64,000 nucleotides of DNA. Source: Streptococcus pacificus. Its GTDB lineage: Bacteria > Bacillota > Bacilli > Lactobacillales > Streptococcaceae. Location of the stretch: assembly GCF_016481305.1 (NCBI RefSeq), contig NZ_JAENBO010000003.1:164310-228309 (forward strand), read 5' to 3'. Under the pieces are notes generated by a model. It was given only the letters and a program-made list of their open reading frames with translations, ran no database searches and was not told where the DNA came from. Both the position numbers and the translations under genes were made by a program. This document shows, piece by piece, positions 33,673-45,354 of the stretch (the stretch's first letter is position 1; the number at the start of each line of letters is the position of its first letter).

Positions 33673-34394
33673 TTGATATGGTTAACAGCAGCATTGTGGA
33701 GCTGACTGATTTCCTTTTTATTTAAACGTCGTGACTCTCCTGGACGAAGTCCCGTTAAGTCTAGTGTGCCAAAACGTGTTCTTGAAAGTTTATCAACTGG
33801 TAGTCCAACTGATTCAAACATCTTCTTGACTTGGTGATGGCGACCTTCATGAATGACTAATTCCACCACTGACCGATTTTTGTCGCGGTCAACTTTAATA
33901 ATGTTGTATCGAGCAGGTTTCGTCTTTTTACCATCAATAACAACACCTCTTGTTAAGGGACGTAAATTTTCTTTATTGGCTAGTCCTTTCACTCGAGCAA
34001 CATAGACTTTGTCAATTTCATTTCTAGGATGAATCATTTTATCTGTAAAATCACCGTCATTGGTTAGAATGATTAGTCCTGTTGTATCCCAGTCTAGACG
34101 TCCTACTGGATAAATACGTTCTTTAACCTCAGGAAGTAAATCAAGAACTGTTTTACGTCCTTTATCATCTGAAACACTAGAGATGACTCCTCTTGGTTTA
34201 TTTAAAAGGTAATAGACTTTTTCTTCATTGTAAATAGGACGTCCATTAACTTCTACTTGATCATGGACTTTAATAATTGTCGCAAGATTAGTGACCACTT
34301 CACCATTTACGGTGACTTGTCCTGATGTAATTAGCTCTTCAGCTTTTCTTCGACTGGCAATGCCAGCATGTGCAATAAATTTATTAATTCTCAT
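33669..34394 (-). CDS. rluB: 23S rRNA pseudouridine synthase RluB
   Basis: 241 residues: an S4 domain at the N-terminus ([20 protein letters not shown]) and a catalytic domain with [17 protein letters not shown], whose Asp is the nucleophile. It modifies 23S rRNA. Overlaps scpB by 11 bases. Confidence 0.94.
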   Translation of the reverse strand: MRINKFIAHAGIASRRKAEELITSGQVTVNGEVVTNLATIIKVHDQVEVNGRPIYNEEKVYYLLNKPRGVISSVSDDKGRKTVLDLLPEVKERIYPVGRLDWDTTGLIILTNDGDFTDKMIHPRNEIDKVYVARVKGLANKENLRPLTRGVVIDGKKTKPARYNIIKVDRDKNRSVVELVIHEGRHHQVKKMFESVGLPVDKLSRTRFGTLDLTGLRPGESRRLNKKEISQLHNAAVNHIK

Positions 34395-34971
34395 TGTTAT
34401 TTCCTAGTTCTTCTTCTAGTGTTGAAGGCTCTTTAAAAAGAGTCACTTCTTCTTCTTTCAACGCAATAGTTGAGGCATCAGGCAATTCGGTAATCTGATT
34501 GATTCCCATAAAATCGAGGAAATAATCAGTCGTAACATAAAGATTAGGACGTCCAATCACTTCTTTTTTACCATTTTCACGAATTAAATCAAAGGCTTGT
34601 AATTTTGAAATGACACTGCTTGAATTAACACCCCTAATGTCATCAATTTCAATCCTTGTGATTGGTTGTTTATAGGCAATGATTGACAACACTTCAAGGC
34701 TAGCCCTTGATAAGCTTTGATTGATTGGTGTTTTAGCAAATTCATGCAATAAATCAGCAAACTTTTCCTTTGTCACTAGTTTATAACTATTTGAGGATTC
34801 AATCAAACACAAGCTACTATTATTATCTGATTCGTATTTTTGAGATAGTTTTTCTAATTGTTGTTTCAAGGCTGACGGTGTTATTTCTAGAAATTGCGAT
34901 AACTGCCTTAAACTAAGTCCTTCTTCACCTGCAACAAATAGTAACGCTTCAATTTTAGATAAATAGGTCAT
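34384..34971 (-). CDS. scpB: Segregation and condensation protein B
   Basis: 195 residues with two winged-helix units; [19 protein letters not shown] near the start and [19 protein letters not shown] in the middle are family signatures. With ScpA and SMC it forms the condensin complex. Overlaps scpA by four bases. Confidence 0.95.
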   Translation of the reverse strand: MTYLSKIEALLFVAGEEGLSLRQLSQFLEITPSALKQQLEKLSQKYESDNNSSLCLIESSNSYKLVTKEKFADLLHEFAKTPINQSLSRASLEVLSIIAYKQPITRIEIDDIRGVNSSSVISKLQAFDLIRENGKKEVIGRPNLYVTTDYFLDFMGINQITELPDASTIALKEEEVTLFKEPSTLEEELGNNNEN

Positions 34972-35675
34972 TGATTTCCCCTCACTAACAAAATATCGCC
35001 AAAATTTTCTTTTTGAGTCACAACAATACTTTGCACCTTAATTAATTCTAAGGTGGCTAGAAAAATCGTTATCATCTCATTAATGCTCTGACTTTCCTCA
35101 AACAATTCACTTAGTGTGATTCTTTCAAAGGTTGTCATTTTCTCTTCAATAAAAGTCATCATGTCTTCAATACGAAAATCATCTCTTTCAATGGTCGTAT
35201 GGGTATTTTTAATCTGACGTTGTTTTTGCGCCATAATTGTTGAAAAAGCGAGATAAATATCAAGTACCGACTTATCATGAGTTAAAGTCATATCCTCATA
35301 GATTAATTCTTGTTTAGGCTTCGAAAAATACAAGGCTCTTTTTTGATGCTGCTCAGACATTTTTTGACTCAGCTCTTTAAAATGACGGTATTCTTCAATT
35401 TGTTGCAGTAATAGCTGCTCAGGATCCTCATCTATTGGGGTTTCTTCAACCACCTTTGGTAGTAAACGACGGCTTTTAATCACCATCAACTGACTAGCCA
35501 TCACCATATAATCCCCAGCAACTTCCAATCTCATGGCTTGTAAGGTTTTAATATAGGCAAGGTATTGTTCAATAACCTCAACAATAGGAACGTCGTAAAT
35601 GTTCATTTGGTATTTTGAAACCAAATGAAGTAATAGGTCTAGCGGACCTTCAAAATCTTTTAATTTTATATCCAT
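34968..35675 (-). CDS. scpA: Segregation and condensation protein A
   Basis: 235 residues, kleisin. [24 protein letters not shown] is split between the first helices, and the C-terminal winged helix [27 protein letters not shown] contacts SMC. Overlaps the recombinase-like gene by one base. Confidence 0.96.
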   Translation of the reverse strand: MDIKLKDFEGPLDLLLHLVSKYQMNIYDVPIVEVIEQYLAYIKTLQAMRLEVAGDYMVMASQLMVIKSRRLLPKVVEETPIDEDPEQLLLQQIEEYRHFKELSQKMSEQHQKRALYFSKPKQELIYEDMTLTHDKSVLDIYLAFSTIMAQKQRQIKNTHTTIERDDFRIEDMMTFIEEKMTTFERITLSELFEESQSINEMITIFLATLELIKVQSIVVTQKENFGDILLVRGNQ

Positions 35676-36415
35676 TAGTGTTTATAATACTTTTCTAGAG
35701 TCGTTGTCGTTTTTAAGCCCAACTGTTTTGCTAGCGTATAACTATCAACGCCTCTGTTAATTTCCTTCAAAATATATTGCTTCCTAAGACTTTGAGCCGT
35801 CATATTCAAACGACCATGTGAGGATAAAAAAGCGTTTAATTGTTTAAACAACCACTGTCTGGAATAGGGATTGCCAACATGATCAAACAAATACTTATTT
35901 GAAAGCCGATCTTTTAGATAGATCAGTAAGTCATTAGGCAAAGTAAGTATTCTTTGATGTTGCGCCTTTTTTATCGTAATCACCTTAAAATCAAGAGAAA
36001 TATCTTCTGATTTTATTGCTAACAACTCACTTGGTAAAAGTCCCAAAGAAACAATCATCAATGCTATCAACTGACCATCTAGAAAGCTTGTTTCGTCATA
36101 AAAGAAAGATAAATCTTCTAGAGCCATAACCAAAGAATCTACCCCACCAAATTGTTTCACTTTTTTTAGTTTTAAAAAAGTATCAATCTTTTCTTCTTCA
36201 TACAAAAAATACAAAAACTGATTAACGACTGATTGCTTTCTTTTTTGAACAGACAAGGTTAAAGTTGCTAGATAATCTTGATATAAATGGAGTTTATCTC
36301 TTGAGAGCTTCTCCTCCACTATCGTCAAAAATTGTAGCAAATCATATTGGTAGGATAATCTTGAATTCTCTGATAATTTTTTACTAGCTAAAAAGCGATT
36401 AATGATTGTTCTCAT
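35675..36415 (-). CDS. XerD-like tyrosine recombinase with altered active site
   Basis: 246 residues, shorter than canonical XerD (near 300). The N-terminal core-binding domain is recognisable ([17 protein letters not shown]). The catalytic domain keeps the final Tyr (TLEKYYKH) and an Arg in AQSLRKQYI. The first catalytic Arg position is Leu (LGLLPSELL), and the usual His before Arg and the LGH motif are missing (LGLKTT). So it probably does not recombine DNA like true XerD. This XerD-like gene is a regular neighbour of scpAB in streptococci. Confidence 0.88.
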   Translation of the reverse strand: MRTIINRFLASKKLSENSRLSYQYDLLQFLTIVEEKLSRDKLHLYQDYLATLTLSVQKRKQSVVNQFLYFLYEEEKIDTFLKLKKVKQFGGVDSLVMALEDLSFFYDETSFLDGQLIALMIVSLGLLPSELLAIKSEDISLDFKVITIKKAQHQRILTLPNDLLIYLKDRLSNKYLFDHVGNPYSRQWLFKQLNAFLSSHGRLNMTAQSLRKQYILKEINRGVDSYTLAKQLGLKTTTTLEKYYKH

Positions 36416-36873
36416 TTCTTTTTAATCTCATAAGTGGCTGTAAAATTATGTAACAAACTATTGATAGCTTTCAAAATTGACTTACGTGTAATGATGCCCA
36501 TAAAGGTCTCATCATCCGTTACAACAGGTAAGAAAGAAGAATCAACAAGTTGATGCATAATATCTGTTAAGTTAGCTGAAACAGAAATAGTCTTTATCCG
36601 TTTATTAACCATATTAGAAATATCAAGACGAGCTAACGCTTCATCATCTAATTGATGTTCTGATTGGTATTTTATAATATCTGACGGGCTAATTGTGCCA
36701 ACATACTTTCTATCCTTAGTAATCACTGGAACACGAGAAAAACCGTTACTAGCCAAAACTAGCATGACATGATCAGTATTGTGGGTATCAATAAAGATAG
36801 CTAGGTCTTTTGCAGGCGTTAAGTAGGTATCTGCGTAATGGATTAAATAATCTTCAAATTCTTTAGCAATCAT
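36412..36873 (-). CDS. cbpB: CBS-pair protein CbpB (c-di-AMP-binding type)
   Basis: 153 residues consisting of two CBS domains (about 15-75 and 80-145, with SRVPVITKDRKYVGTISPSD and LPVVTDDETFMGIITRKSI). Relatives in Firmicutes bind c-di-AMP and regulate RelA-type enzymes. Overlaps its neighbours by four bases on each side. Confidence 0.85.
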   Translation of the reverse strand: MIAKEFEDYLIHYADTYLTPAKDLAIFIDTHNTDHVMLVLASNGFSRVPVITKDRKYVGTISPSDIIKYQSEHQLDDEALARLDISNMVNKRIKTISVSANLTDIMHQLVDSSFLPVVTDDETFMGIITRKSILKAINSLLHNFTATYEIKKK

Positions 36874-37391
36874 CGCTTAAATTCCTTTGATAATGATGGG
36901 TAAATAATGTGGTCACGAGTGAAATAATCAACGCTCACCGTTTGGTCAGTAATGGTTACTTTAGCATAAAGTTGCTCATTGATGTCACCTCGGGGTTGTA
37001 AAACACTACCTGGATTAATAAACAAAATATGCTCATTTTCCCAAGCTGCAGGACGATGTAAGTGACCATACAAACAAATATTAGCATTCGCTTCTTGAGC
37101 AAACCAGTTTAGCCTATCCCAACCAAAATTAATCCCATATAAATGGCCGTGGGTTTGTGCAATAGTAATATCAGACAATTGCGTGATTAAATTTTCTGGA
37201 TAGCCACTATCATAATCACAATTGCCTCTCACCACTTTGATATCCTGCCAAATAGGATCTGATGAAGGCAGTTCAGAATCCCCATTATGAAAAATGGCAT
37301 CAACTTTTCCCAAGTATTTCGTTTTGATATTTTCAATAATGTCTCTATCACCATGAGAATCACTCATAACAATTAGCGTGAGTTCTGCCAT
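36870..37391 (-). CDS. MJ0936/YfcE-type metallophosphoesterase
   Basis: 173 residues. Metal-binding motifs: [23 protein letters not shown] and LYGHLHRP. The family hydrolyses phosphodiesters; the natural substrate is uncertain. Overlaps the rdgB-type gene by 19 bases. Confidence 0.92.
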   Translation of the reverse strand: MAELTLIVMSDSHGDRDIIENIKTKYLGKVDAIFHNGDSELPSSDPIWQDIKVVRGNCDYDSGYPENLITQLSDITIAQTHGHLYGINFGWDRLNWFAQEANANICLYGHLHRPAAWENEHILFINPGSVLQPRGDINEQLYAKVTITDQTVSVDYFTRDHIIYPSLSKEFKR

Positions 37392-38353
37392 TTTGAGAAA
37401 ACCTCCATCAGTTTTTTAACTGCTTGACCTCTGTGAGACATAGCGTTTTTTTCTTCCGCAGAAAGTTCTGCTGCTGTTTTTCCTGTTTCACCAACTAAAA
37501 ATAAAGGATCGTAACCAAAACCATTTTCACCTTTTGGAATATGGGCGATATAGCCATCCCAATCTGCTTCAACAATAAATGTTTCCTTATCAGGTGCAGC
37601 AACTGCAAGCGTTGTATGAAACTGTGCTTTTCTATCTTTAAGCTCAAGAACCATAGCCAATTCATGTAACAATTTAGCATTGTTTCGGCTATCAGTCGCA
37701 TCAGCACCAGAAAATCTCGCTGACCAAACACCAGGAAGACCACCTAAAGCATCTACCTTTAATCCCGAATCATCTGCTAAGACCATTTTTCCTGTTAATT
37801 GTGAAATCGTTTCAGCTTTTAGTCTGGCATTTTCTTCAAAAGTGGTACCAGTTTCTTCGACTTCTGGTAACTCTGGATGATCATTCAAATTTTCAACCTT
37901 AATTCCTAGCTTAGCAAAAAACTTTTTAAATTCTTTGGTTTTACCATTATTTCTTGTGGCAATTAAAATACTATCACCTATCGTTTCACTGGTAAGCTCA
38001 CCCTGGCCAAAAAGATCTGTAAATGACATTCCTTCTTTTGGTAAGTAAACTGATAAGACTTTTTCTTCTTCTATCAGTAAAATAGCCCCCTTGTGATTGA
38101 CAACAGACAAAGTTTTTCCATAACGGTCATTAACCATATCAGCAACAAAAGTTAATAAACTAATGGCAGATGAAAATTTAACAACATGGAGTTGGATACC
38201 TTTTGTTTCCTCTAATCGGAAAAGTTGCGAAACCATTAGGCTAATCTCATTTAACTTATCTGGTGATTCAAAGCTGGTCAGCTGTGTGTTTTTATCCCAT
38301 TTTCCTACATACCAATCATTGTTGGTTTGATAATCATAAATTTTTTGATTCAT
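37373..38353 (-). CDS. Non-canonical purine NTP pyrophosphatase (RdgB/HAM1) with N-terminal extension
   Basis: 326 residues. The catalytic Ham1 domain begins near residue 128 ([18 protein letters not shown]) with [23 protein letters not shown] and AMSHRGQA at the end. It removes dITP, XTP and similar nucleotides. The first 125 residues are an extra domain found in streptococcal members, of unknown role. Overlaps racE by four bases. Confidence 0.93.
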   Translation of the reverse strand: MNQKIYDYQTNNDWYVGKWDKNTQLTSFESPDKLNEISLMVSQLFRLEETKGIQLHVVKFSSAISLLTFVADMVNDRYGKTLSVVNHKGAILLIEEEKVLSVYLPKEGMSFTDLFGQGELTSETIGDSILIATRNNGKTKEFKKFFAKLGIKVENLNDHPELPEVEETGTTFEENARLKAETISQLTGKMVLADDSGLKVDALGGLPGVWSARFSGADATDSRNNAKLLHELAMVLELKDRKAQFHTTLAVAAPDKETFIVEADWDGYIAHIPKGENGFGYDPLFLVGETGKTAAELSAEEKNAMSHRGQAVKKLMEVFSKWQNSR

Positions 38354-39144
38354 ATTTCTACATGCTCCACATTAACTGGTAATTGCAACCATTTTTCAGC
38401 AATAGCTTTAAAACTATCTCGACTAGCGGTTGTATAAAACTGATGATTTCTTAGTCCTTTGTCTCTTTGGTGATTGATGTCAAAATAATTGAGTAAGACA
38501 GAGATGTCACGAACACATTCCGCACCACTATCAATTAATTTGACTTGTCTGCCCATCACATTTTGGATGATAGGGCGCAGTAAAGGATAGTGAGTACAGC
38601 CTAAAACAAGAGTATCTACTTTCCCCACCATTGGTAATAGCGTTTCATACACCACTTTTTTAGCCAAACTACTTGTCATCTCATTAGCCTCAACTAAGGG
38701 GACAAAAGGAGGGCAAGCCAAACTCAGCACGGTCATTTGTGGTGCTAACGCAGTTATTTTTTCGCGATAAATATCTGAAGAAATGGTCATTTCTGTTCCG
38801 ATAACACCAATATTTCCTGAGGAAGTATTTTTAATGGCTGCACTAGATCCAGGTAAAATCACTCCCAAGACAGGAATATCAAGTTTTGATTTCACCTCTA
38901 GCCAAGCTACTGCTGTAGCGGTGTTACAAGCAAAGACAATCATCTTAACATTTTTTGTTAATAAAAATTGCACCATTTCCCAAGTGAAGGCTCTAATTTG
39001 TTCAGCCGAACGAGGCCCATAAGGAGCCCTCTTAGAATCACCAATGTAGACAACTTCTTCATGAGGGAGCTGTCTTAATAGTTCTCTAACAACCGTAAGG
39101 CCACCAACACCTGAGTCTAAAAAACCAATTGGTCTATTATCCAT
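38350..39144 (-). CDS. murI: Glutamate racemase
   Basis: 264 residues from [15 protein letters not shown]; an in-frame ATG 11 codons earlier is less likely. The two catalytic cysteines are in FACNTATAV and LGCTHYPLL. It makes D-glutamate for peptidoglycan. First gene of the eight-gene leftward operon running to yidD. Confidence 0.95.
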   Translation of the reverse strand: MDNRPIGFLDSGVGGLTVVRELLRQLPHEEVVYIGDSKRAPYGPRSAEQIRAFTWEMVQFLLTKNVKMIVFACNTATAVAWLEVKSKLDIPVLGVILPGSSAAIKNTSSGNIGVIGTEMTISSDIYREKITALAPQMTVLSLACPPFVPLVEANEMTSSLAKKVVYETLLPMVGKVDTLVLGCTHYPLLRPIIQNVMGRQVKLIDSGAECVRDISVLLNYFDINHQRDKGLRNHQFYTTASRDSFKAIAEKWLQLPVNVEHVEI

Positions 39145-39200
39145 ATCACATCTTCTTTCTAAAATAAGACTAGGCAAGCCCAGTCTTATCTAAAAGATTA

Positions 39201-39446
39201 TTATTTCTTTTTAGCCTTTGCTTTGGCTGCTTTTTGTTGCTTATTCATTTGACGGACAACTTGTTGCACTTTTGCTTCACTTGGCTTTTGCCCCATTTGA
39301 CTCATCATTGTTCGAATAAGGTCTTCATTTAATGGTGGGTTTTCTTCTAAGTATTTCTCCATTTGTTTACGGGCAATAAAAGTACCACCGACAAGTCCTG
39401 CTAGTAAAGCAACCAACACGATTATAATCCAAACTGTAGTTGTCAT
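39201..39446 (-). CDS. YneF-family (UPF0154) small membrane protein
   Basis: 81 residues from [20 protein letters not shown]. One membrane segment, then the family motif [21 protein letters not shown] and a lysine-rich end. Function unknown; conserved in Firmicutes. A longer frame would start seven codons earlier inside the ribosome-site region. Confidence 0.88.
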   Translation of the reverse strand: MTTTVWIIIVLVALLAGLVGGTFIARKQMEKYLEENPPLNEDLIRTMMSQMGQKPSEAKVQQVVRQMNKQQKAAKAKAKKK

Positions 39447-39606
39447 ATTTTTTCTTTTCTCCTCCATTTTTTACTTTCTCATTATAGCAAAATAGACTCG
39501 TTTTTACAAATCTTCTTATTGACAGTTTTTCTTTCCAAATACAAGATTAGACAGACAAAATATCATCAGCAACAACCTGTTATTAGCAAATGAAATCAAA
39601 GCAAAA

Positions 39607-39655
39607 AAAAACACTTGAGAAGTTAAGTCATATAACCTCATCAAATGTTTTTTAA
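39607..39655 (-). terminator. Terminator of the Bax inhibitor-1-like gene
   Basis: An 11-bp stem (39608-39618 with 39641-39651, one wobble on the transcribed strand), with an inner small hairpin and a T run on the minus strand. Confidence 0.7.
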
Positions 39656-39666
39656 ATGAATATGTT

Positions 39667-40353
39667 TTAACGTCTTCTACCAAAGATTCTTAACAAGCTA
39701 ATAAATAAATTAATGAAATCAAGATAAAGACTAAGAGCAAGAGAAACCGCCCAACCATCTAAAACTTGGCCATTACTTTCTTCATAGACACGTTTAATAC
39801 GTTGATTATCATAAGCAATCAGTCCAGAAAAGATAAAAACTGACACTATACTAATGATTAAGCTAAGTGGGTCACTTCCTAAGAAAATATTGACAATACT
39901 CGTAATAATTAAGCCAATCAAGGCGGCAATTAAAGCTTTTCCAATGCCAGATAAGTCTTTTTTAGTCACACGTCCAATGATAGACATGACAAAAAATAAG
40001 ATAGATGATGACACAAAGGCTGCCACTACAGTTGTTTGAGCGTATTGAACAATAATAAAGCTGAGGGTGAAGCCATTCAAAGCTGAGTAAATTAAAAATA
40101 AAGGAAGAGCTAGTGGACTATTTTGACGAGCTACATTAGCCGCCCAAAAGACCAAAGCAAGTTCAATAGCCATGGCACCAAAATAAATCATAGGGTGATT
40201 AATCAAAATGTCAACAAAAGTCTCAGTAAATATATAGAGCATCCCAGCAGATACAATGGCTGATAGTAAAATCCCCATACCAACCAAACCATAAACTCTA
40301 GCAAAAAAGCGACTTAAGCCCGTCTGTGTTTCCGTATAAATGTTGTTATTCAT
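39667..40353 (-). CDS. Bax inhibitor-1/YccA-like membrane protein
   Basis: 228 residues with seven membrane segments. The family end pattern is [11 protein letters not shown] followed by [21 protein letters not shown]. Relatives are pH-sensitive calcium leak channels or partners of FtsH. Physiological role in streptococci unclear. Confidence 0.9.
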   Translation of the reverse strand: MNNNIYTETQTGLSRFFARVYGLVGMGILLSAIVSAGMLYIFTETFVDILINHPMIYFGAMAIELALVFWAANVARQNSPLALPLFLIYSALNGFTLSFIIVQYAQTTVVAAFVSSSILFFVMSIIGRVTKKDLSGIGKALIAALIGLIITSIVNIFLGSDPLSLIISIVSVFIFSGLIAYDNQRIKRVYEESNGQVLDGWAVSLALSLYLDFINLFISLLRIFGRRR

Positions 40354-40369
40354 AAGAATCTCCTTTTCT

Positions 40370-40879
40370 TTAGTTATGATGACTACCTAATGTTTTGCGT
40401 TTAAAAAATGGTCGTCTTTTCAATAATTGTCTTACTGGCGTCATTGCTTCTTTAATAGCCCAATATTTATCTACCATTGTCACAATGTAGCCTTCTTTAT
40501 ATCTAGGTGGCGCAAGCGTTGCCCCCCACATATGTTTGATGATAATATCTTCTTCTTTTTTGTTAAGTGTTGTAATTTTTTTAGCGTTTTTAACAGCAAT
40601 TCTTGGATGAACCCAAGCATGACTTTTTTTAAATTTTGTCACGCGCCAATCATAATAGAAAAAATCATGAAGTAAGGCACCCCTAGCAGTACTTTTTGCA
40701 TCCCAACCCATTTTCTTAGCCATTAGATAACTAGTATAGCTGACATTAATGGAATGCTCAAATCGTGTTGAGAAATGATGCTGTGTGATTGCTTCTAATT
40801 TTTTAAATCTCGGATGCTCAATCAAATGACCAACATAGGACATGAATTCACTATCTTTTTGATAATCTTTATTATACAA
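40370..40879 (-). CDS. HD-domain phosphohydrolase
   Basis: 169 residues. [20 protein letters not shown] and [12 protein letters not shown] carry the metal-binding His and His-Asp of an HD domain. The substrate is unknown. Conserved in streptococci beside the yidC2 and RNA methyltransferase genes. Confidence 0.88.
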   Translation of the reverse strand: MYNKDYQKDSEFMSYVGHLIEHPRFKKLEAITQHHFSTRFEHSINVSYTSYLMAKKMGWDAKSTARGALLHDFFYYDWRVTKFKKSHAWVHPRIAVKNAKKITTLNKKEEDIIIKHMWGATLAPPRYKEGYIVTMVDKYWAIKEAMTPVRQLLKRRPFFKRKTLGSHHN

Positions 40880-40920
40880 TGTCTCACCTCTTTCAAGTAT
40901 TAGTATTATAACATAATCTT

Positions 40921-41658
40921 TTAAATCAGGTGAAAAATAAGAATTCCTGCAGCAACTGAGACATTTAAGCTCTCGGCATTACCAGGCATAGTAATATGAG
41001 TAACTATATCTGCCTCTTTTGCAACCATGTCAGAAATCCCTTGGCCCTCATTTCCCATAATTAAAGCAAAAACCTCTTTTTTTTCTAAACTTTGATAATC
41101 AATAGACTCTTTTCTTAGAGAGGTTGCAATTAAGGGAATCATTTCTGCTTTTAATTGGTTGATAATCTCAGTCATCTCCAAACGATATATAGGAAGATGA
41201 AAATGACTACCTTGCATTGATCTTAGAGTTTTATCATTATAAATATCGGCTGTTTTCGTTGAAACAAAGACACCATCAAAATTGGCTGCATCTGCGGTTC
41301 TAATCATTGTCCCAACGTTTCCAGGATCCTGTACATCTTCTAAAATAAGGTAGCGTCCTTGTTTTTTGATTGGAGGGGTTTTAGGAATTGCTATCTCAGC
41401 TACAACTCCTTGAGGCGTCTTTGATAGCGTTAATTCTTTTAAAACAGCTTCAGAAACTACCGAAATAGGAGCCACGTGAGGCACTCTTTCTTTTTGTTCT
41501 TCAACCACAAAAAGATGTAAGATTTTAGCCTCATATTTAATGGCTTCTTCGAGTAAATGCCAACCTTCTATCAGGTAACTGGTCTTACGGTGTTTTTTTT
41601 GTAATAATTTCTTTGCTTTTTTAATGAGATTATTTGTTTTTGAGGTTATAATAGTCAT
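40921..41658 (-). CDS. TrmH/SpoU-family RNA 2'-O-methyltransferase
   Basis: 245 residues. An N-terminal substrate-binding domain (KTSYLIEGWHLLEEAIKY) precedes a SPOUT domain with LEDVQDPGNVGTMIRTADAA, LIMGNEGQGIS and MPGNAESLNVSVAAGILIF. It probably methylates 23S rRNA, but the exact nucleotide cannot be told. Confidence 0.93.
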   Translation of the reverse strand: MTIITSKTNNLIKKAKKLLQKKHRKTSYLIEGWHLLEEAIKYEAKILHLFVVEEQKERVPHVAPISVVSEAVLKELTLSKTPQGVVAEIAIPKTPPIKKQGRYLILEDVQDPGNVGTMIRTADAANFDGVFVSTKTADIYNDKTLRSMQGSHFHLPIYRLEMTEIINQLKAEMIPLIATSLRKESIDYQSLEKKEVFALIMGNEGQGISDMVAKEADIVTHITMPGNAESLNVSVAAGILIFHLI

Positions 41659-41689
41659 ATAGCTATTATACCAAAAAGGAGGGGTTTTG

Positions 41690-41971
41690 ATGAAAAAAGT
41701 ACGAATAATTGTTTCTGGGAAAGTTCAAGGAGTTGGCTTTCGTTACTTCATTGATCGCTTAGCATCACAAATTGGTGATATTACTGGAAGAGTTTGGAAC
41801 AATAAAGATGGGACCGTTGAAATTTTAGCCCAATCCTCCAATCATAGAAAACTAGATGACTTTATTTTAGCAATAAGAAGAGGGCCCTCTCGATTTTCCA
41901 AAGTAAGTTATGTTGATGTCACATTAGATAATTCTGAAGAATTTAAAGATTTCCAGATAATCAGACTATAA
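41690..41971 (+). CDS. acyP: Acylphosphatase
   Basis: 93 residues from the ATG at 41690, behind AGGAGG. The signature VSGKVQGVGFRYFI contains the catalytic Arg, and NNKDGTVEI the catalytic Asn region. It hydrolyses acyl phosphates. Divergent from the methyltransferase gene. Confidence 0.95.
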   Translation: MKKVRIIVSGKVQGVGFRYFIDRLASQIGDITGRVWNNKDGTVEILAQSSNHRKLDDFILAIRRGPSRFSKVSYVDVTLDNSEEFKDFQIIRL

Positions 41972-42061
41972 TATTTTCAAAATCATCCCTAAGAACTATT
42001 GAATAATTCTCAAAAAAACAGTAAAATGGGAAGGTATAACTAAATTTAAAGGACAGTAACC

Positions 42062-42994
42062 GTGAACAAAAATATCAAACGTTTCTTATTTTCAGGATTA
42101 GCTCTATCAATCCTTCTCTTTCTATCTGGCTGTGTTCAGCAAAAAAAAGGAGTCCCTACCGGTGAAGGATGGGTGTATCGTTTTCTCGTTGAACCAATGG
42201 GTGAAGTTATCAAGTATTTTGCTAACGATATGGGGTTAGGTTTTGGTTTAGCTATCATCATTGCAACCATTATCGTTCGTCTTGTGATTATCTTACCTTT
42301 GGGACTTTATCAAAGTTGGAATGCTACATATCAATCAGAAAAACGTGCTTATTTGCAACCAATTTTGGGACCAATTCAAGAACGAATGCAAAATGCTTCT
42401 AGTCAAGAAGAAAAGATGGTAGCACAAGCTGAATTTATGGCGGCTCAAAAAGAAAATGGTGTGAGTATGTTTGGAGGAATCGGATGTCTACCGATTATTA
42501 TCCAAATGCCATTCTTCTCAGCCTTGTTCTATGCAGCAAGATTCACAGAAGGTGTCTCAGAATCTCACTTTCTTTGGTTTAAATTATCAGAGTCAAATCT
42601 GATTCTAACAGCCATCATTGCCAGTCTTTATTTCTTCCAATCTTGGTTATCAATGCGAGCAGTGCCAGCTGAACAACAAAAACAAATGAAAACTATGATG
42701 TATTCTACACCTATCATGATGATTTTCTTTACTATCTCTCAACCATCAGGTGTTGCTCTTTATTGGCTAGTCGGAGGTATCTTTAGTATTATCCAACAGC
42801 TAATTGTGATGACCGTCTTAAAACCTAAATTACGTAAAAAAGTTGCTGAAGAATTTAAAAACAATCCTCCTAAAGCACCGAAATCAACGCCTCAAACACG
42901 TAAAGATGTCACTCCTAAAAACAAAGAAGCAATCGCTCCTGCTGTTTCAAAACCTAAAAAAACAAACCGAAATCAAGGAAAACAAAAGCGTTAA
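42062..42994 (+). CDS. yidC2: Membrane protein insertase YidC2 (lipoprotein)
   Basis: 310 residues. GTG start with AAAGGA in front. A lipoprotein signal has lipobox LSGC (Cys24). Five membrane segments include [21 protein letters not shown], and a long basic C-terminal tail distinguishes YidC2 from YidC1 and binds ribosomes. It inserts membrane proteins, with or without the SRP pathway. Confidence 0.95.
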   Translation: MNKNIKRFLFSGLALSILLFLSGCVQQKKGVPTGEGWVYRFLVEPMGEVIKYFANDMGLGFGLAIIIATIIVRLVIILPLGLYQSWNATYQSEKRAYLQPILGPIQERMQNASSQEEKMVAQAEFMAAQKENGVSMFGGIGCLPIIIQMPFFSALFYAARFTEGVSESHFLWFKLSESNLILTAIIASLYFFQSWLSMRAVPAEQQKQMKTMMYSTPIMMIFFTISQPSGVALYWLVGGIFSIIQQLIVMTVLKPKLRKKVAEEFKNNPPKAPKSTPQTRKDVTPKNKEAIAPAVSKPKKTNRNQGKQKR

Positions 42995-42995
42995 T

Positions 42996-43034
42996 AAAAA
43001 AACATAACTGTTAAAAAACAGTTATGTTTTTTAT
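42996..43034. terminator. Bidirectional terminator between yidC2 and greA
   Basis: A 16-bp perfect stem (42997-43012 with 43017-43032) with A and T runs at the ends. It overlaps the greA stop region. Confidence 0.9.
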
Positions 43035-43516
43035 TCTTCGGTTTTCTCAACACTGATAATTTCAACATTGTATTTTCCTGCCGGTGATACAATTGTTGCA
43101 ATATCACCAACTTTTTTCCCAATTAACGCTTGCGCAATTGGACTTTCATTTGAAATTTTACCAGCAAATAGATCAGCTCCTGCTGAACCAACAATTACAT
43201 ACTTGTCTTCATCATTAGTACCAACTTCTTTAATCACAACAGTTCTTCCAATAGCAACTTCATTTTTTGCTATAGCATCACTGTCAATAATTTCTGAAAA
43301 GCGTAATTTCGTTTCAAGTGTTGAGATTTGACCTTCAACAAAAGCTTGTTCATCTTTTGCTGCATCATACTCACTATTTTCTGAGAGATCTCCATAAGAT
43401 CTAGCAATTTTAATACGTTCTACAATTTCAGGACGACGGACTAGTTTTAACTCTTCTAATTCTTTTTCAAGTTGAGCTTTTTCTGTCAGTGTCATTGGAT
43501 AAGTTTTTTCTGTCAT
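43031..43516 (-). CDS. greA: Transcription elongation factor GreA
   Basis: 161 residues, near the usual 160. An N-terminal coiled coil contains [30 protein letters not shown], with the acidic tip that enters the RNA polymerase channel. The C-terminal FKBP-like domain ends NVEIISVEK. It rescues backtracked polymerase. AAGGA in front of the ATG. Confidence 0.97.
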   Translation of the reverse strand: MTEKTYPMTLTEKAQLEKELEELKLVRRPEIVERIKIARSYGDLSENSEYDAAKDEQAFVEGQISTLETKLRFSEIIDSDAIAKNEVAIGRTVVIKEVGTNDEDKYVIVGSAGADLFAGKISNESPIAQALIGKKVGDIATIVSPAGKYNVEIISVEKTEE

Positions 43517-43595
43517 AATTTTCCTTTTTTATCTATTTTTTTATTTTTTATTTTAAAGACAAACATGATGTGAAATCACACCATGTTTTTGTATG

Positions 43596-45260
43596 CTATT
43601 GTAATTGACTGTTCACATATTTTTCAACATTAGCAGAATGTTCTTCAAATGTTGTCGCATAATAAACTTGACCAGTCGTTACATCTGCAACGAAATATAA
43701 GTAATCTGTCTGAGCTGGCATTATTGTCGCTTTAATCGCAGATAAGCTTGGACTATCCACAGGCCCTGGTGTCAATCCTACTTCTTTATATATATTATAA
43801 GGAGAATCGATGTCTGTGTTAATTTTTGCATCTTCAGATAGTGTCGTTTTTTCTCCTAATTTATCCATAGCGTAAAGAATAGCAATGTTACTTTGAAGTG
43901 GCATTCCAATATTCCAACGATTATAAAAGACGCCGGCTATATTTTTACGATCATCATCTGTTGACCCTTCTTTTTCAACCAAAGAAGCTAAACTCAATAA
44001 TTGATTTACAGTTAATCCTTGAGAAGCAATTGTATCGTAATAAGGACTTAAATTACTATCCATTGTTGCAATCATCTCTTCAACAATATTTTCCATAGTA
44101 GTATCTTCACTATAATTATATGTAGCTGGGAAGAGATAGCCTTCTAAACGGTATTTAACCGCATTGGCTTCTGGTAAACTTTCTAGCAAACGAGGATAAG
44201 TCTCCTTCATTCTAGTGATAAAGGCTTCATCAGTCACAACCTTTAGAAAATCGTCTGAAGTGTAGGGTGTTTTACCTTTTTTATTTTCAGACTCTGAATT
44301 AATTGTTACTGCCTCAGAAATCTGTTTAATAGTATAGCCTTCAAGAACCAATATTTTACCTAAAACAGGATTGACTGGTTCAGCCGTTCCTCCTTCTTGA
44401 AGAGCTTGAGCTATTTCATCTAAAGACATGCTTTTTTGAAGATTATAATAGCCACTTTGGAAATTCCCATAGTTACGAAATTTCGTGTAATAATTGAAAA
44501 TCATACCATTTTTAATAACACCAGACTGCTCTAGTACTTGTCCGATTAATTTATTTCCAGAACCCTCAGGAATTTCCACTTGAATAAATTCTGTAGAATT
44601 GCGATCCAACGGCTCGATAGCACTCGTCACATAACGATAACCAAAAAAAGCCGTTGCTAACAATAAAACTAAAATTATTGTTCCTAGCAATAAAGAAATC
44701 TTACTTGCAATTTTATTTGTTTTTTTTCTACTTCTTCGACTCAATGCTTCATCCTCTTTCATAGTTTGATAACTATCTGATAATTCAATGGTATCGGTGT
44801 CTATAGATGGTTCACTTTCCAATGAGGAAATATCTTCATTCTCTATATGTTTTTCTATAGCTGCTTTTGATAAGACAATAGTATCGGCATTATCATCTCT
44901 ATTAAATCCGATTATTTCATCAGTCAACTCCGTTGGGACTTCAGATAAATCATTTTGAGAATTTAATGGTTCAGTAGGAGTCTTAGGTGTTTCAGTCCTT
45001 TCAGAAAAAGATTCCTCCGGCATATTACTAAACTGACTCGTATCAACTTTCTCAGTTTTATGATTTTGAGAGTCTAGTGGCTTAAATTCATTCAAAAGTG
45101 AGGAATCATCCGTTTTTGAATCATTTAATGGACTTTTTAAATCAAGTTCTTCAGCAACTTGTTTTTCTTTAGCTTCTTCTAACTCTCTTAATATTTTTTC
45201 TTTAAAAGTTTCTGATTTTGGCATCTTTTGGCTCTCATCATCATTATAGATATCTGTCAA
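43596..45260 (-). CDS. mltG: Endolytic murein transglycosylase MltG
   Basis: 554 residues. A TTG start at 45258-45260 is placed seven bases after GGAGG. A long acidic cytoplasmic part (1-180) precedes one membrane segment (about 190-212). A LysM-like unit (GYYNLQKSMSLDEIAQAL) follows, then the YceG catalytic domain with LASLVEKEGSTDDDRKNIAGVFYNRW, where the Glu is catalytic. It cuts nascent glycan strands in septal and peripheral wall synthesis. A TATAAT at 45291-45296 (minus strand) is the likely -10. Confidence 0.94.
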   Translation of the reverse strand: MTDIYNDDESQKMPKSETFKEKILRELEEAKEKQVAEELDLKSPLNDSKTDDSSLLNEFKPLDSQNHKTEKVDTSQFSNMPEESFSERTETPKTPTEPLNSQNDLSEVPTELTDEIIGFNRDDNADTIVLSKAAIEKHIENEDISSLESEPSIDTDTIELSDSYQTMKEDEALSRRSRKKTNKIASKISLLLGTIILVLLLATAFFGYRYVTSAIEPLDRNSTEFIQVEIPEGSGNKLIGQVLEQSGVIKNGMIFNYYTKFRNYGNFQSGYYNLQKSMSLDEIAQALQEGGTAEPVNPVLGKILVLEGYTIKQISEAVTINSESENKKGKTPYTSDDFLKVVTDEAFITRMKETYPRLLESLPEANAVKYRLEGYLFPATYNYSEDTTMENIVEEMIATMDSNLSPYYDTIASQGLTVNQLLSLASLVEKEGSTDDDRKNIAGVFYNRWNIGMPLQSNIAILYAMDKLGEKTTLSEDAKINTDIDSPYNIYKEVGLTPGPVDSPSLSAIKATIMPAQTDYLYFVADVTTGQVYYATTFEEHSANVEKYVNSQLQ

Positions 45261-45354
45261 AGTATAGCCTCCTCACATTTATCAAACGCCATTATAACTT
45301 AAAAAGTAAATAAAAGCAATCATCTTATGAAAATGTTATAAATTCTTAATAAAA

